Assembly (NCBI RefSeq): GCF_900155565.1
Contig: NZ_FUHM01000001.1
Coordinates: 124,001-188,000, forward strand
Length of the DNA: 64,000 nucleotides
Source: Anaerosalibacter sp. Marseille-P3206
GTDB taxonomy: Bacteria; Bacillota; Clostridia; Tissierellales; Sporanaerobacteraceae
Reading direction: 5' to 3'
The notes below the pieces were generated by a model. That model did not search any database, had not been told where the DNA came from, and saw nothing but the letters and a program-made list of their open reading frames with translations. The translations under genes were made by a program, and so were the position numbers. This document shows, one piece after another, positions 27,174-35,570 of this stretch. Numbering within the stretch: the stretch's first letter is position 1; every line of letters begins with the position of its first letter.

Positions 27174-28106
27174 ATGGAATTAAAAGTGATTGTAGCTAAT
27201 ACTGGAGAAGATTCAATTGGTATAATAGATTTAAAAAATAATTATATTACAGAACAGATTCCTATTAAATCTTTAATAAAAGAAGACAATAATTTAAATA
27301 TATATTTAGACACATATCATATAGGTCCATATGCTTTATGTCTAAGTAGCAATAAAGAGAAAATATATTTATCAAATATCTATGATAATTCCATATATAA
27401 AATAGATATCAGTACTATGAAGATTGAAGATTTAATACCAGTAGGCAAATTTCCAGTATGTGTAGAAGTATATGAAGAACTAATTTATGTTCTATGTTCA
27501 GATTCTAATTCTATTTCTATAATAGATGAGAATAGCTTTAAACTGATAGGGAATATAGCATTGGGTGAAAAGCCTGGAGATATTGAAATAGATAGATTAA
27601 GTCAAAAAATATATATAGCTAATAGTAACGGATATAGTATAGATGTTATAGATCTTAAAAAAGATAGTATTAATAGCATTAAACTGAATAAGAATCCAAT
27701 TAAAATTCAAATAGAAAAAGATTTAATGTATATTCTTTCTAATATTAACAATGGTGTATTAAATTGTTCCAATATATCTGTTATGAAATTAACTGATAAT
27801 ACCATAATCAAAAGCATAGATATGAATGGAATTTATAACAATATGATTAAACCATTTGGTAAAGAACTATTGTATATAACAAGTTTTGAAAATGGATATA
27901 TTTTCAAAATGGATTTATATACAGGCAATATAATAATAAAAAGATTTATAGATGGTATGCCTAATAAAATTATCTATTTTGAAAACAACAAATTATTGAT
28001 ATCAAATATATCAAAAGATTGTGTTACTATTTTTGATACAATAGGGGATAAAGTAGTAACAAATATAAAAGTTGGTAATGAACCAAATGGTTTAATTTTA
28101 ATCTAA
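27174..28106 (+). CDS. YVTN/YncE-like beta-propeller protein
   Basis: Protein of 310 residues built of repeated blades of about 40 residues. Blade motifs recur as VIVANTGEDSIGIIDL, KIYLSNIYDNSIYKID, LIYVLCSDSNSISIID and KIYIANSNGYSIDVID, and it ends VTNIKVGNEPNGLIL. This is the YVTN/lactonase-like seven-bladed propeller pattern. No signal peptide is seen, so it appears cytosolic, although many relatives are exported. The start is ATG 27174 after GTGGAGGTGAGG; a longer frame from 27126 lacks a site. It converges with the DUF4364 gene, four bases away. Role unknown. Confidence 0.75.
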   Translation: MELKVIVANTGEDSIGIIDLKNNYITEQIPIKSLIKEDNNLNIYLDTYHIGPYALCLSSNKEKIYLSNIYDNSIYKIDISTMKIEDLIPVGKFPVCVEVYEELIYVLCSDSNSISIIDENSFKLIGNIALGEKPGDIEIDRLSQKIYIANSNGYSIDVIDLKKDSINSIKLNKNPIKIQIEKDLMYILSNINNGVLNCSNISVMKLTDNTIIKSIDMNGIYNNMIKPFGKELLYITSFENGYIFKMDLYTGNIIIKRFIDGMPNKIIYFENNKLLISNISKDCVTIFDTIGDKVVTNIKVGNEPNGLILI

Positions 28107-28110
28107 TAGA

Positions 28111-28638
28111 TTAGTCAATAAGAGTACTAAGTATATTTTGATAAACACTATCAGGCTTAGATTTCCAATTTTCACAGATCATTTTAGCTTGTTCACTTGA
28201 TACTACATTTAAATTTAAACTGAATAATGTGGTGCCGTTTTCTACCAATTTCAAATATACAATGTATTCGGTTTCGCCTTTCATATAGTAATCTCCAATA
28301 ACTTGTGTTTCTCTTTTGATTTTTTCTAATTTAATTTGGAATTTTTCGTTAACATCGTTTATCAATTGTTTGGGTATTCTATCAATGAAAAAATCTAATA
28401 CTAATTTACCTTTATTTGAAAGAATATATACTTCCTTACCTTTATTTTTTGTATATTCGATAAATTTAGATTCTACTAATTCACTTAAAAATTGCTGAAC
28501 TAGAAAGTAGTTCATATAGTTATTTTCAAGAACAAATTCTGTTATTTGACTATTGGAAAAAGGAGTTTGTGATTTATCAATAATATATAATAGCAACAGC
28601 TTGTTTTGTGCTAATTCTTCTGTGTTTTCTGTAAACAT
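28111..28638 (-). CDS. DUF4364 family protein
   Basis: Protein of 175 residues matching the DUF4364 family of Clostridia. The N-terminal part (TENTEELAQNKLLLLYIID, NSQITEFVLENNYMNYF) resembles a winged helix domain of PadR or MarR type, so DNA binding is plausible. The start is ATG 28638 after AAGAAGGTGG; a frame from 28671 lacks a site. It lies between the convergent propeller gene and a SASP gene on the same strand. Function is not established. Confidence 0.82.
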   Translation of the reverse strand: MFTENTEELAQNKLLLLYIIDKSQTPFSNSQITEFVLENNYMNYFLVQQFLSELVESKFIEYTKNKGKEVYILSNKGKLVLDFFIDRIPKQLINDVNEKFQIKLEKIKRETQVIGDYYMKGETEYIVYLKLVENGTTLFSLNLNVVSSEQAKMICENWKSKPDSVYQNILSTLID

Positions 28639-28685
28639 ATTAACCACCTTCTTAAATAATGTATATAACATAATTATAACACAAT

Positions 28686-28718
28686 AAAAAGAGAAGGGGA
28701 ATTCCCTCCTCTTTTAAA
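28686..28718. terminator. intrinsic terminator after the SASP gene
   Basis: AAAAGAGAAGGG and the opposing CCCTCCTCTTTT form a stem around AATT-like bases, with T and A tracts. It follows the SASP gene on the minus strand. Confidence 0.75.
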
Positions 28719-28720
28719 TA

Positions 28721-28921
28721 TTATTTTCCAGACAACTGTCTTTGTGCGTCTTCAACTAATTTTTTAACCATGTAGCCACCTACATAGCCATTAACCCTAG
28801 AAGGCAAGTTACCTTTGTCGATATTGTCGTAGTTAGAAATTCCTATTTCATTTGCTATTTCAAGTTTTAGTTGATCTAGTGCAGCTCTAGCTTCAGGAAC
28901 CATAATTTTATTGTTAGCCAT
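28721..28921 (-). CDS. alpha/beta-type small acid-soluble spore protein
   Basis: Spore DNA-protective protein of 66 residues. It carries the GPR protease cleavage region (LKLEIANEIG, about residues 18-27) and both conserved blocks, EARAALDQLKLEIA and LPSRVNGYVGGYMVKKLVE. Proteins of this type coat spore DNA in the A-like form, prevent thymine dimers and favour spore photoproduct. It starts at ATG 28921 after GGGAGG. It complements SplB at 4900-5940. A SigG promoter is expected but not convincingly seen. Confidence 0.95.
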   Translation of the reverse strand: MANNKIMVPEARAALDQLKLEIANEIGISNYDNIDKGNLPSRVNGYVGGYMVKKLVEDAQRQLSGK

Positions 28922-29094
28922 TTTGTTAACCTCCCTTTAGAAGATTAATTTTTTAGTTGCATTATTAATTTAACCTTTTCAAAGTAATATATCCATTCAA
29001 AATTACACTGTTCTTCTATTATTTACTTGTAATATAAAAAAATTTAAAGAATAAATTAGTATTAACAATTGTTAATAGGAGATGATAAGCTGAT

Positions 29095-29874
29095 ATGTCA
29101 AATGTAAATAGGAATATTGTTATAAGAATTTTGCTTGTTGTAGTTATACTTTTTATATCGATTATTTATACGAGTTTTACAAATAACATAAGCATATTGG
29201 AAGTTTTTTCACAAACAAAGGAATTGCCAATTTATTCTGTAGCTACGGAAGATAAAAAAATAGCTATAAGTTTTGATGCAGCTTGGGGTACAGAATATAC
29301 AAAAGATATTTTAGATACTTTAGACAAATATGAGGTAAAAACAACTTTTTTCCTAGTTGGATTTTGGGTAGATAAATACCCAGAACTAGTAAAAGAGATA
29401 CATGATAGAGGACATGAAATCGGAAATCATTCTACAAATCATCCATATATGTCAAAACTCTCCGAAGAACAAATCATTGAAGAATTAAGCAAAACTGGTA
29501 ATAAAATCGAAGAATTAACAGGAGAAAGACCAATTTTATTTAGGCCACCATATGGGGACTACAATGATAAACTTATAAAAGTGTGTATGGAAAATGGATA
29601 TTATCCAATTCAATGGGATGTAGATTCGCTAGATTGGAAGGAACTTGGAACTCAAGCTGTAGTTGATAGGGTGACAAGGAATGTTAACAATGGTTCTATA
29701 GTACTTTTTCACAATAATGCTAAATATGTAAGTGAGTATCTACCGATAGTTTTAGAAAAACTTCAAAAAGAAGGATATGAAATTGTTCCAGTTTCAAAAC
29801 TAATATATAAGGAAAATTTTTATATGGATAATACGGGCAAGCAACATAGTAAAGATATTGAAGATGGTAATTAA
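29095..29874 (+). CDS. polysaccharide deacetylase, PdaB-like
   Basis: Membrane-anchored carbohydrate esterase family 4 enzyme of 259 residues. One hydrophobic segment (about 9-30) is followed by a NodB domain: ISFDAAWGTEY (catalytic Asp), NHSTNHPYMS (metal-binding His pair), FRPPYGDYN, QWDVDSLDW and VLFHNNAKYVSEYL. The domain organization and spacing match the sporulation deacetylase PdaB, needed for spore cortex or stability in Bacillus. The start ATG 29095 has AGGAGATG at a slightly long distance. Single gene; substrate, peptidoglycan or another chitin-like polymer, is inferred. Confidence 0.85.
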   Translation: MSNVNRNIVIRILLVVVILFISIIYTSFTNNISILEVFSQTKELPIYSVATEDKKIAISFDAAWGTEYTKDILDTLDKYEVKTTFFLVGFWVDKYPELVKEIHDRGHEIGNHSTNHPYMSKLSEEQIIEELSKTGNKIEELTGERPILFRPPYGDYNDKLIKVCMENGYYPIQWDVDSLDWKELGTQAVVDRVTRNVNNGSIVLFHNNAKYVSEYLPIVLEKLQKEGYEIVPVSKLIYKENFYMDNTGKQHSKDIEDGN

Positions 29875-30037
29875 ATAAAAAAGTGAATATTTTGATTATT
29901 TAAAGGATTTTTCAAATAAATGTCTAATATATAATTTAATACACTAAAGATAAATCATATTAGGAAAAACTTAAGCATAAATATAGATATATAAAATATT
30001 AAAGGAAACATAAGAATAAAGGGGGAGCGGGATTAGA

Positions 30038-30715
30038 ATGTTTGAAAAGGTTATTGATACAAATATTGTAACGGTAGTGGGGAAGATAGTTACAGAGAAA
30101 GAATTTAGCCATGAAATGTTTGGGGAAGGGTTTTATACATTTGATTTGGAAATACCAAGGCTTAGCAATTCTGTAGATATTCTTCCAGTAACTATTTCTG
30201 AAAGATTGATTGTTAATTTAGATTTAGAGAAAGGAGAGTACGTTTTAATCGAAGGGCAACTGAGGTCTTATAATAGGTATATTAATGATTCTAATAGGTT
30301 AGTTTTAACTGTATTTGCAAGAGATATCTATGTACCTGAAGATGAAGAAAGACTAAATGAACTATTAAAGAAACCAAATGAAATTTATATTGATGGATAC
30401 GTTTGTAAAGATCCAATTTATAGAACTACTCCATTTGGAAGAGAAATCACAGATTTATTGGTTGCTGTAAATAGACCATATAACAAATCAGACTACATTC
30501 CAAGTATTGCCTGGGGCAGGAATGCTAGATTTTGTGACAGACTAACAATTGGAGATCATGTAAAACTTTGGGGAAGAGTTCAAAGCAGGTCATATCAGAA
30601 GAAACATCCTGATGGAGAGGTTTCAAATAGGGTTGCTTATGAAGTATCTATATCAAAACTTGAATATATAAAAAATGATAATAACAGAGAAGGAAAAGTG
30701 GATATAGAAGGATAA
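30038..30715 (+). CDS. SSB-like protein with two OB-fold domains
   Basis: Protein of 225 residues with two tandem single-stranded-DNA-binding OB folds. The first is about residues 8-105 (TVVGKIVTEKEFS, YVLIEGQLRSYNRY) and the second about 113-215 (IYIDGYVCKDPIYRTTPFGREITDLLVAVNRPY, written here as a range; WGRNARFCDRL, VKLWGRVQSRSYQ). The second domain has the better match to SSB. There is no acidic C-terminal tip of the classical SSB type, so it is probably an accessory SSB-like protein. It starts at ATG 30038 after GGGGGAG and has its own terminator. Confidence 0.75.
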   Translation: MFEKVIDTNIVTVVGKIVTEKEFSHEMFGEGFYTFDLEIPRLSNSVDILPVTISERLIVNLDLEKGEYVLIEGQLRSYNRYINDSNRLVLTVFARDIYVPEDEERLNELLKKPNEIYIDGYVCKDPIYRTTPFGREITDLLVAVNRPYNKSDYIPSIAWGRNARFCDRLTIGDHVKLWGRVQSRSYQKKHPDGEVSNRVAYEVSISKLEYIKNDNNREGKVDIEG

Positions 30716-30719
30716 TGTT

Positions 30720-30769
30720 TTAAAGAAAATCTTTGATATGGTTTTTTTCAGAGATTTTCTTTTTTTTTG
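30720..30769 (+). terminator. intrinsic terminator
   Basis: AGAAAATCTTTG and CAGAGATTTTCT form a stem around ATATGGTTTTTTT, followed by a run of nine T. It ends the SSB-like gene. Confidence 0.85.
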
Positions 30770-30871
30770 AACAGTTGACCATTACATATATATTGAGTTA
30801 TAATTTATCTAATATAAATTTTCCTAATGGCTTAATGACACATTATATAGATATGATGGAAGGGTGACTTC

Positions 30872-31003
30872 ATGCAATTAAAAACAATTGTTTTAGTTGT
30901 ATTTTTTATTGTATTTATAAGCATTCAATATTCGTTGAATCGGATATTATTTGAATTGAGAGAAATAAAAAAAATTCTTATGAGCAAAAGAGATCGAGAT
31001 TAA
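30872..31003 (+). CDS. 43-residue single-pass membrane microprotein
   Basis: Short frame starting at ATG 30872 after GGAAGGGTGAC. The product has one membrane segment (about residues 5-22, IVLVVFFIVFISIQY) and a basic C-terminal tail (KKILMSKRDRD) that should face the cytosol. It ends 24 bases before hpt and likely shares its transcript. No family recognised. Coding potential is supported by the ribosome binding site and the clear membrane topology only. Confidence 0.5.
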   Translation: MQLKTIVLVVFFIVFISIQYSLNRILFELREIKKILMSKRDRD

Positions 31004-31027
31004 AATGATGAAGGGAGAAAAAGTCAA

Positions 31028-31552
31028 ATGAACAATGGAAAAAAACGTGTACTATTTAGTGCAGAAGAAATAAATATAAGAAACGAAGAATTAGGAAAAG
31101 AAATATCTAAAGATTATCAAGGCAAAAAATTAGTAGTTATATCATTATTAAGAGGTAGTTTTATTTTTGCTGCGGACGTAGTGAGGGAGATAACTATACC
31201 AGTAGAAATAGATTTTATGACTACATCAAGCTATGGAAATGAAGAACAGTCTTCAGGAATAGTTGAAATTGTAACAGACATAAGAAGTGATTTAGAAGGA
31301 AAAGAAGTGTTAATAGTTGATGATATCATGGATTCAGGCTATACAATGGAACAGGTAATTAAACATATCAAAGGGAAGAATCCTAATTCTGTAAAAACTT
31401 GTGTATTATTAGATAAGGCTAGTAGGAGAAAAGTTGATTTGAAGCCAGATTATACAGGATTTAGTATACCAGATGTATTTATAGTTGGTTACGGTTTGAA
31501 TTATGGAGACTATTGTAGAAATGTGCCATATATATATACTTATGATGATTAA
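31028..31552 (+). CDS. hpt: hypoxanthine phosphoribosyltransferase
   Basis: Purine salvage enzyme of 174 residues that joins hypoxanthine or guanine to PRPP. The PRPP-binding motif VLIVDDIMDSGYTM is near residue 96, an N-terminal loop LLRGSFIFAAD near residue 40, and the C-terminal PDVFIVGYGLNYGDYCRN is typical. It starts at ATG 31028 after AAGGGAG. In many Firmicutes hpt lies between tilS and ftsH; here neither is adjacent. It converges with dapB across a strong terminator. Confidence 0.95.
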   Translation: MNNGKKRVLFSAEEINIRNEELGKEISKDYQGKKLVVISLLRGSFIFAADVVREITIPVEIDFMTTSSYGNEEQSSGIVEIVTDIRSDLEGKEVLIVDDIMDSGYTMEQVIKHIKGKNPNSVKTCVLLDKASRRKVDLKPDYTGFSIPDVFIVGYGLNYGDYCRNVPYIYTYDD

Positions 31553-31583
31553 AAAAGAGGGAATTTAAATTCCCTCTTTTTTT
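31549..31583. terminator. bidirectional intrinsic terminator
   Basis: AAAAAGAGGGAATTT and AAATTCCCTCTTTTT form a perfect stem with A and T flanks between convergent hpt and dapB. Confidence 0.92.
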
Positions 31584-32340
31584 AGTGTAAAAACAGATTT
31601 TCCATATTATAAAATCCACATTCTTTATTGTATAAAAATTTAGCAGCTTTAATAGCACCTTGAGCAAATATTTTCTTTGAGGATGCACTATGTTTTATTT
31701 CAATAACTTCGTCAGTACCTGCATATATAACAGAATGTTCTCCTACAATAGTTCCACCTCTAATAGAGTGAATACCTATTTCATTTTTATTTCTAGCTTG
31801 TGATTTTGCATGTCTATCAAAAACATATTCCTTAGAATTATCTAGTTCACTATTTATAGCATTTGCAATCATATAAGCAGTTCCACTTGGAGCATCTATT
31901 TTTTTGTTATGGTGTTTTTCTATTATTTCTATATCAAATGTGTCATTGAGAATAGGTGAAATGTTTTTAACTATTGATACAAGTAGGTTTATTCCAAGAG
32001 ACATATTTGCAGAATAGAAAACAGGTATCTTTTTTGAAGCATTTTTAATACTATTTATATCTTCATCAGAAAGTCCAGTTGTTCCCATAACAATAGGTAC
32101 ATTTTTGTTGATTGCATATTCTAATAAGCTAGGTAGTGAACTAGGATGAGAAAAGTCAATTATTAAATCTATTTCTTCTTTACAATCTTTGATGTCGTTA
32201 TAAAGATTTATATCATCTTGTAGATTTATAGCTTTTTTATCTACTCCTGCAACAACTTTCATATTATCTTCAGCTTCGATTTCATTTGCAATTACCTTTC
32301 CCATTGTTCCACAGTACCCGTTGATTAAAACCTTAATCAT
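31582..32340 (-). CDS. dapB: 4-hydroxy-tetrahydrodipicolinate reductase
   Basis: Enzyme of 252 residues for the second committed step of lysine and diaminopimelate synthesis. The N-terminal nucleotide-binding motif is INGYCGTMGKVI, and the active-site block EIIEKHHNKKIDAPSGTA holds catalytic His and Lys. Other motifs are IDFSHPSSL and MGTTGLS. It starts at ATG 32340 after GGAGGT, and is the last gene of asd-dapA-dapB on this strand. Its substrate also supplies the spore solute dipicolinate. Confidence 0.96.
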   Translation of the reverse strand: MIKVLINGYCGTMGKVIANEIEAEDNMKVVAGVDKKAINLQDDINLYNDIKDCKEEIDLIIDFSHPSSLPSLLEYAINKNVPIVMGTTGLSDEDINSIKNASKKIPVFYSANMSLGINLLVSIVKNISPILNDTFDIEIIEKHHNKKIDAPSGTAYMIANAINSELDNSKEYVFDRHAKSQARNKNEIGIHSIRGGTIVGEHSVIYAGTDEVIEIKHSASSKKIFAQGAIKAAKFLYNKECGFYNMENLFLH

Positions 32341-32352
32341 TATATTACCTCC

Positions 32353-33231
32353 TTACATTAAACCGTAGTTTTTTAATTCGTTTTTTAATATTTGTAGATT
32401 GTTTTCTTCCATAGTTGTAAGAGGTAATCTTGTTGGTCCTACTTCCATTCCCAATAGATTCATTGCTTCTTTTATTGGTATAGGATTTGTTTCAATAAAC
32501 AAAGAATCAATAAGTGGTTTCATATCTAATTGTAGTTTTCTACTTGTAGCTAAATCTCCATTTAAATAAGACATTACCATATTATGAGTGTCTTTTGGAA
32601 GGATGTTAGCAACTACAGAGATAACACCAACACCACCTAGAGAAAGTAATGGTACTACCATATCATCATTTCCAGAATAAATAAGGAAATTGTCATCACA
32701 TAGTCTTGCAATTTCTGCAACTTGCGCAATATTGCCACTAGCTTCTTTTACTGCACATATATTAGGATGTTTAGCAAGTTTAGCTATGGTTTTAGGTAAA
32801 ATATTAAGACCAGTTCTACCAGGAACATTGTAAATAACAATAGGAATATTTACATTATCAGCTATTGCAGTGTAGTGTTCTATAAGTCCTTTTTGCGTAG
32901 TTTTGTTATAGTATGGTGTTACAACTAACAGACCATCAGCCCCAACACTTTCTGCGAATTTAGATAACTCAATAGAATGCATTGTATTATTGCTTCCAGT
33001 TCCTGCTATTACAGGTATTCTCTTATTTACAACATCTACTGTAAATTTTATAGCTTCTTTTTTTTCTTCATCAGACATGGTTGCAGATTCACCAGTAGTT
33101 CCACATATAATGATTGCATCTGTTTCTTCTTTTATATGCCACTCTAATAAGTCCTTAAGCTTATCAAAGTCAATACCTTCGTCGTTAAATGGCGTTACTA
33201 TAGCAACACCTGAACCCTTAAAAAGTTTCAT
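32353..33231 (-). CDS. dapA: 4-hydroxy-tetrahydrodipicolinate synthase
   Basis: Aldolase of 292 residues condensing pyruvate with aspartate semialdehyde. GTTGESATM (about 44-52), the catalytic Tyr in IYNVPGRTG (about 133-141) and the Schiff-base lysine in CAVKEASGN (about 161) are present. It starts at ATG 33231 after GGGGGT. It is between asd and dapB with short gaps (12 and 12 bases), so the three genes are an operon. No lysine riboswitch was seen upstream. Confidence 0.96.
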   Translation of the reverse strand: MKLFKGSGVAIVTPFNDEGIDFDKLKDLLEWHIKEETDAIIICGTTGESATMSDEEKKEAIKFTVDVVNKRIPVIAGTGSNNTMHSIELSKFAESVGADGLLVVTPYYNKTTQKGLIEHYTAIADNVNIPIVIYNVPGRTGLNILPKTIAKLAKHPNICAVKEASGNIAQVAEIARLCDDNFLIYSGNDDMVVPLLSLGGVGVISVVANILPKDTHNMVMSYLNGDLATSRKLQLDMKPLIDSLFIETNPIPIKEAMNLLGMEVGPTRLPLTTMEENNLQILKNELKNYGLM

Positions 33232-33243
33232 TAAAATACCCCC

Positions 33244-34239
33244 TTATTTAATATTATTTATTAATAACTCAGCTATTTGAACAGTATTTGTTGCTGCACC
33301 TTTTCTGATATTGTCTGCTACTATCCAAATATTAATTCCATTTTCAACACTAAAATCTCTTCTTATTCTCCCTACAAATACTTCATCTTTTCCTTCTGCA
33401 TCAATTGGCATTGGGTATAGAATATTGTCAATATCATCAAGTACAGTAATTCCCTTTGCATTATTTAGCACATTGAATATTTCATCCATTTCAAATGAAT
33501 TTTCAAACTCTATATTTGCTGATACACAGTGACCATAACGAACAGGAACTCTAACAGTAGTTGAAGTAATTTTTATATTGTCGTCATGCAGAATCTTATG
33601 TGTTTCATTTATCATCTTCATTTCTTCTTTAGTATAGCCATTGTCTAAAAAGTCATCTATATGAGGCAAGCAGTTGAATGCAATAGGATATGGATATTTT
33701 TTTGGTTTATATGATTTTATACCATATTCTAAATCCATTATTCCTCCTACCCCAGAGCCAGATACAGCTTGATAAGTTGAGAAAATTATTCTCTTAATCT
33801 TAAAAGCACCATGTAGTGGCTTTAGTGGAACCACACATTGTATTGTAGAACAATTTGGATTAGATATTATTCCTTCATGCCAGCTAATATCCTCAGGATT
33901 AACTTCAGGTACAATAAGAGGAACATTTTCATCCATTCTCCAAGCACTACTGTTATCTACGACAGTTATTCCCTTTTCAACGGCTATAGGAGCGTATTTT
34001 TTACTTATTTCGCCCCCTGCAGAGAATAACAATATATCAATTGGTTTATTAAATGATTCTTCGTTTAACTCTTCTACTATATATTCTTTTTCTCTATAAA
34101 TTATTTTTTGGCCTTTTGATTTTTTGGAAGCAAATAGGTAAAGATTGTCTATTGGAAAGTCCCTTTGTTCCATTACTTTAAGAAAGGTTTGACCAACCAT
34201 TCCTGTAGCTCCTACTATTCCTAAATTTACTTTTTTCAA
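33244..34239 (-). CDS. asd: aspartate-semialdehyde dehydrogenase
   Basis: Enzyme of 331 residues reducing aspartyl phosphate to the semialdehyde. The NADP motif GIVGATGMVGQ opens the protein, the catalytic cysteine is in SNPNCSTIQ (about residue 126), and GSGVGGIMDLE and VPVRYGHC follow. The best start is TTG 34239, six bases after AGAGGTG; the in-frame GTG 34248 overlaps that site. It heads the asd-dapA-dapB operon. Only about 75 bases separate it from the upstream divergent gene region, with no riboswitch. Confidence 0.95.
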   Translation of the reverse strand: MKKVNLGIVGATGMVGQTFLKVMEQRDFPIDNLYLFASKKSKGQKIIYREKEYIVEELNEESFNKPIDILLFSAGGEISKKYAPIAVEKGITVVDNSSAWRMDENVPLIVPEVNPEDISWHEGIISNPNCSTIQCVVPLKPLHGAFKIKRIIFSTYQAVSGSGVGGIMDLEYGIKSYKPKKYPYPIAFNCLPHIDDFLDNGYTKEEMKMINETHKILHDDNIKITSTTVRVPVRYGHCVSANIEFENSFEMDEIFNVLNNAKGITVLDDIDNILYPMPIDAEGKDEVFVGRIRRDFSVENGINIWIVADNIRKGAATNTVQIAELLINNIK

Positions 34240-34372
34240 ATTATTCACCTCTCACTAAAATTATTTACTTACATACTATTATATTATAATAGATAGTATG
34301 CTTCTATAACAATATATTTGAATTATATATAATTTAAAGTTACAATATAATAAAATGAATAAGGAGGTTGAC

Positions 34373-35293
34373 ATGGAAAGAGAAAAACTTAATCCTAGTG
34401 TATTAGAAACCAATGTATTTTATCTAGTTGAAGGTATTTTATTATTATTTTTAGGAGGATATGTTCAATCTAGAGAGATATACTCTGGACTACTCATCAC
34501 CCAATACTTACTAATATTAGTTCCAACTATTATTTACTTAAAGATAAGGGGTTACAATTTAAAAACTGTATTAAAACTAAACAAGATATCTTTAAAGCAA
34601 GTAGTACTTATTCCATTAATAGTTATTTTTTCATATCCTGTTGCAATTTTTTTAAATTATTTACTAATGCTTTTATTAAGTGGTTTTATGGAACTTAAAC
34701 CTGTACCAATACCTATACCACAAAATTCGAAAGAATTTTTATTTAGTTTAATAATAATATCAATTACTCCAGGTATTTGTGAAGAAGTTTTGTTTAGAGG
34801 AATGGTGATGTCATCTTATAATAAACTTGGAAAGAAAAGTGCAATACTTATATCTGCTATTCTATTTGGAATATTTCATTTTAATATTCAAAATCTTATA
34901 GGACCTATATTTTTAGGTATCATTTTTGGTTATTTGGTTTATAGAACAGGTTCCATATTTACTTCTATGATAGCACATGGAGTAAATAATGCAATATCGT
35001 TATCAATGAGTTATTTTTTAGTTGATAGAATACAAAACATTCCTATGGAAACAGAAGCGATTAGTATATCTAACGGGCCATTAGTTACGATTTTATCTAT
35101 AATAATTGGTGGTGTTTTTGCTTTTGTTTCTGGGGTAGTTGCACTTAATCTATATAAAGCACTACCTAAGGGCGAAGATATTGAAATGTTATTATTAGAA
35201 GATGAATACAAATCTAGATTTATTCACTACATTCCAATTCTTTTAGTTCTTATATTATTTGTTATATTTAATTATTTGGCTTTCTTTCATTAA
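34373..35293 (+). CDS. CPBP family intramembrane metalloprotease
   Basis: Integral membrane protease of 306 residues with about eight hydrophobic segments. The CPBP (type II CAAX) motifs are clear: EEVLFRGMV around residue 140, FGIFHFNIQN with its conserved His, and HGVNNAISL. Members process prenylated proteins in eukaryotes, and in bacteria act on membrane substrates or bacteriocin systems; the substrate here is unknown. It starts at ATG 34373 after AAGGAGG; a frame from 34355 is less likely. A SASP gene follows. Confidence 0.88.
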   Translation: MEREKLNPSVLETNVFYLVEGILLLFLGGYVQSREIYSGLLITQYLLILVPTIIYLKIRGYNLKTVLKLNKISLKQVVLIPLIVIFSYPVAIFLNYLLMLLLSGFMELKPVPIPIPQNSKEFLFSLIIISITPGICEEVLFRGMVMSSYNKLGKKSAILISAILFGIFHFNIQNLIGPIFLGIIFGYLVYRTGSIFTSMIAHGVNNAISLSMSYFLVDRIQNIPMETEAISISNGPLVTILSIIIGGVFAFVSGVVALNLYKALPKGEDIEMLLLEDEYKSRFIHYIPILLVLILFVIFNYLAFFH

Positions 35294-35306
35294 GAATAAA
35301 ACAATT

Positions 35307-35340
35307 ATCCCTCCGACATAATATAGGTCAGGAGGGATTT
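35307..35340 (+). promoter_or_regulatory. hairpin containing the ribosome binding site of the second SASP gene
   Basis: ATCCCTCC (35307-35314) pairs with GGAGGGAT (35331-35338), and GAC with GTC extends the stem across a bulged A. The Shine-Dalgarno GGAGGG lies in the 3' arm, two bases from a TTTT run, and the ATG begins at 35343. It could end the preceding transcript, mask the start site, or both. Confidence 0.5.
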
Positions 35341-35342
35341 TA

Positions 35343-35537
35343 ATGAAAAAAAAGAAGATAGAAACAATAGAAGATAAATTAAAATATGAGATTGCAGAGG
35401 AATTAGGTCTTATGGAGAAAATTAATGAAGTTGGATGGGCAGGTCTTACAGCTAAAGAATCAGGTAGGATAGGTGGTCTAATAACGGTTAAAAAGAGAGA
35501 AATGAAAAGTAAAGATGACTTGAATAAAGAAAATTAA
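35343..35537 (+). CDS. SASP-like spore protein, minor alpha/beta type
   Basis: Protein of 64 residues. The second half, EVGWAGLTAKESGRIGGLI, matches the C-terminal block of the SspF-like or minor alpha/beta SASP subgroup, and KYEIAEELGL resembles the GPR cleavage region. It should bind spore DNA, probably at lower level than the SASP at 28721-28921. It starts at ATG 35343 with GGAGGG in a hairpin, which could delay or limit its translation. It lies between the CPBP protease and the sirtuin genes. Confidence 0.82.
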   Translation: MKKKKIETIEDKLKYEIAEELGLMEKINEVGWAGLTAKESGRIGGLITVKKREMKSKDDLNKEN

Positions 35538-35570
35538 TGTAATAGAATTAAATCAGTAGGGGGTGAATAC

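Noticed and set aside
28922-29040. A SigG promoter upstream of the SASP gene at 28721-28921
   Set aside because: Expected from biology, but I could not find a convincing -35 and -10 pair, so it is not listed.
34240-34372. A possible lysine riboswitch before asd
   Set aside because: The upstream region is only about 130 bases, shared with a divergent gene, and has none of the conserved lysine-element blocks.
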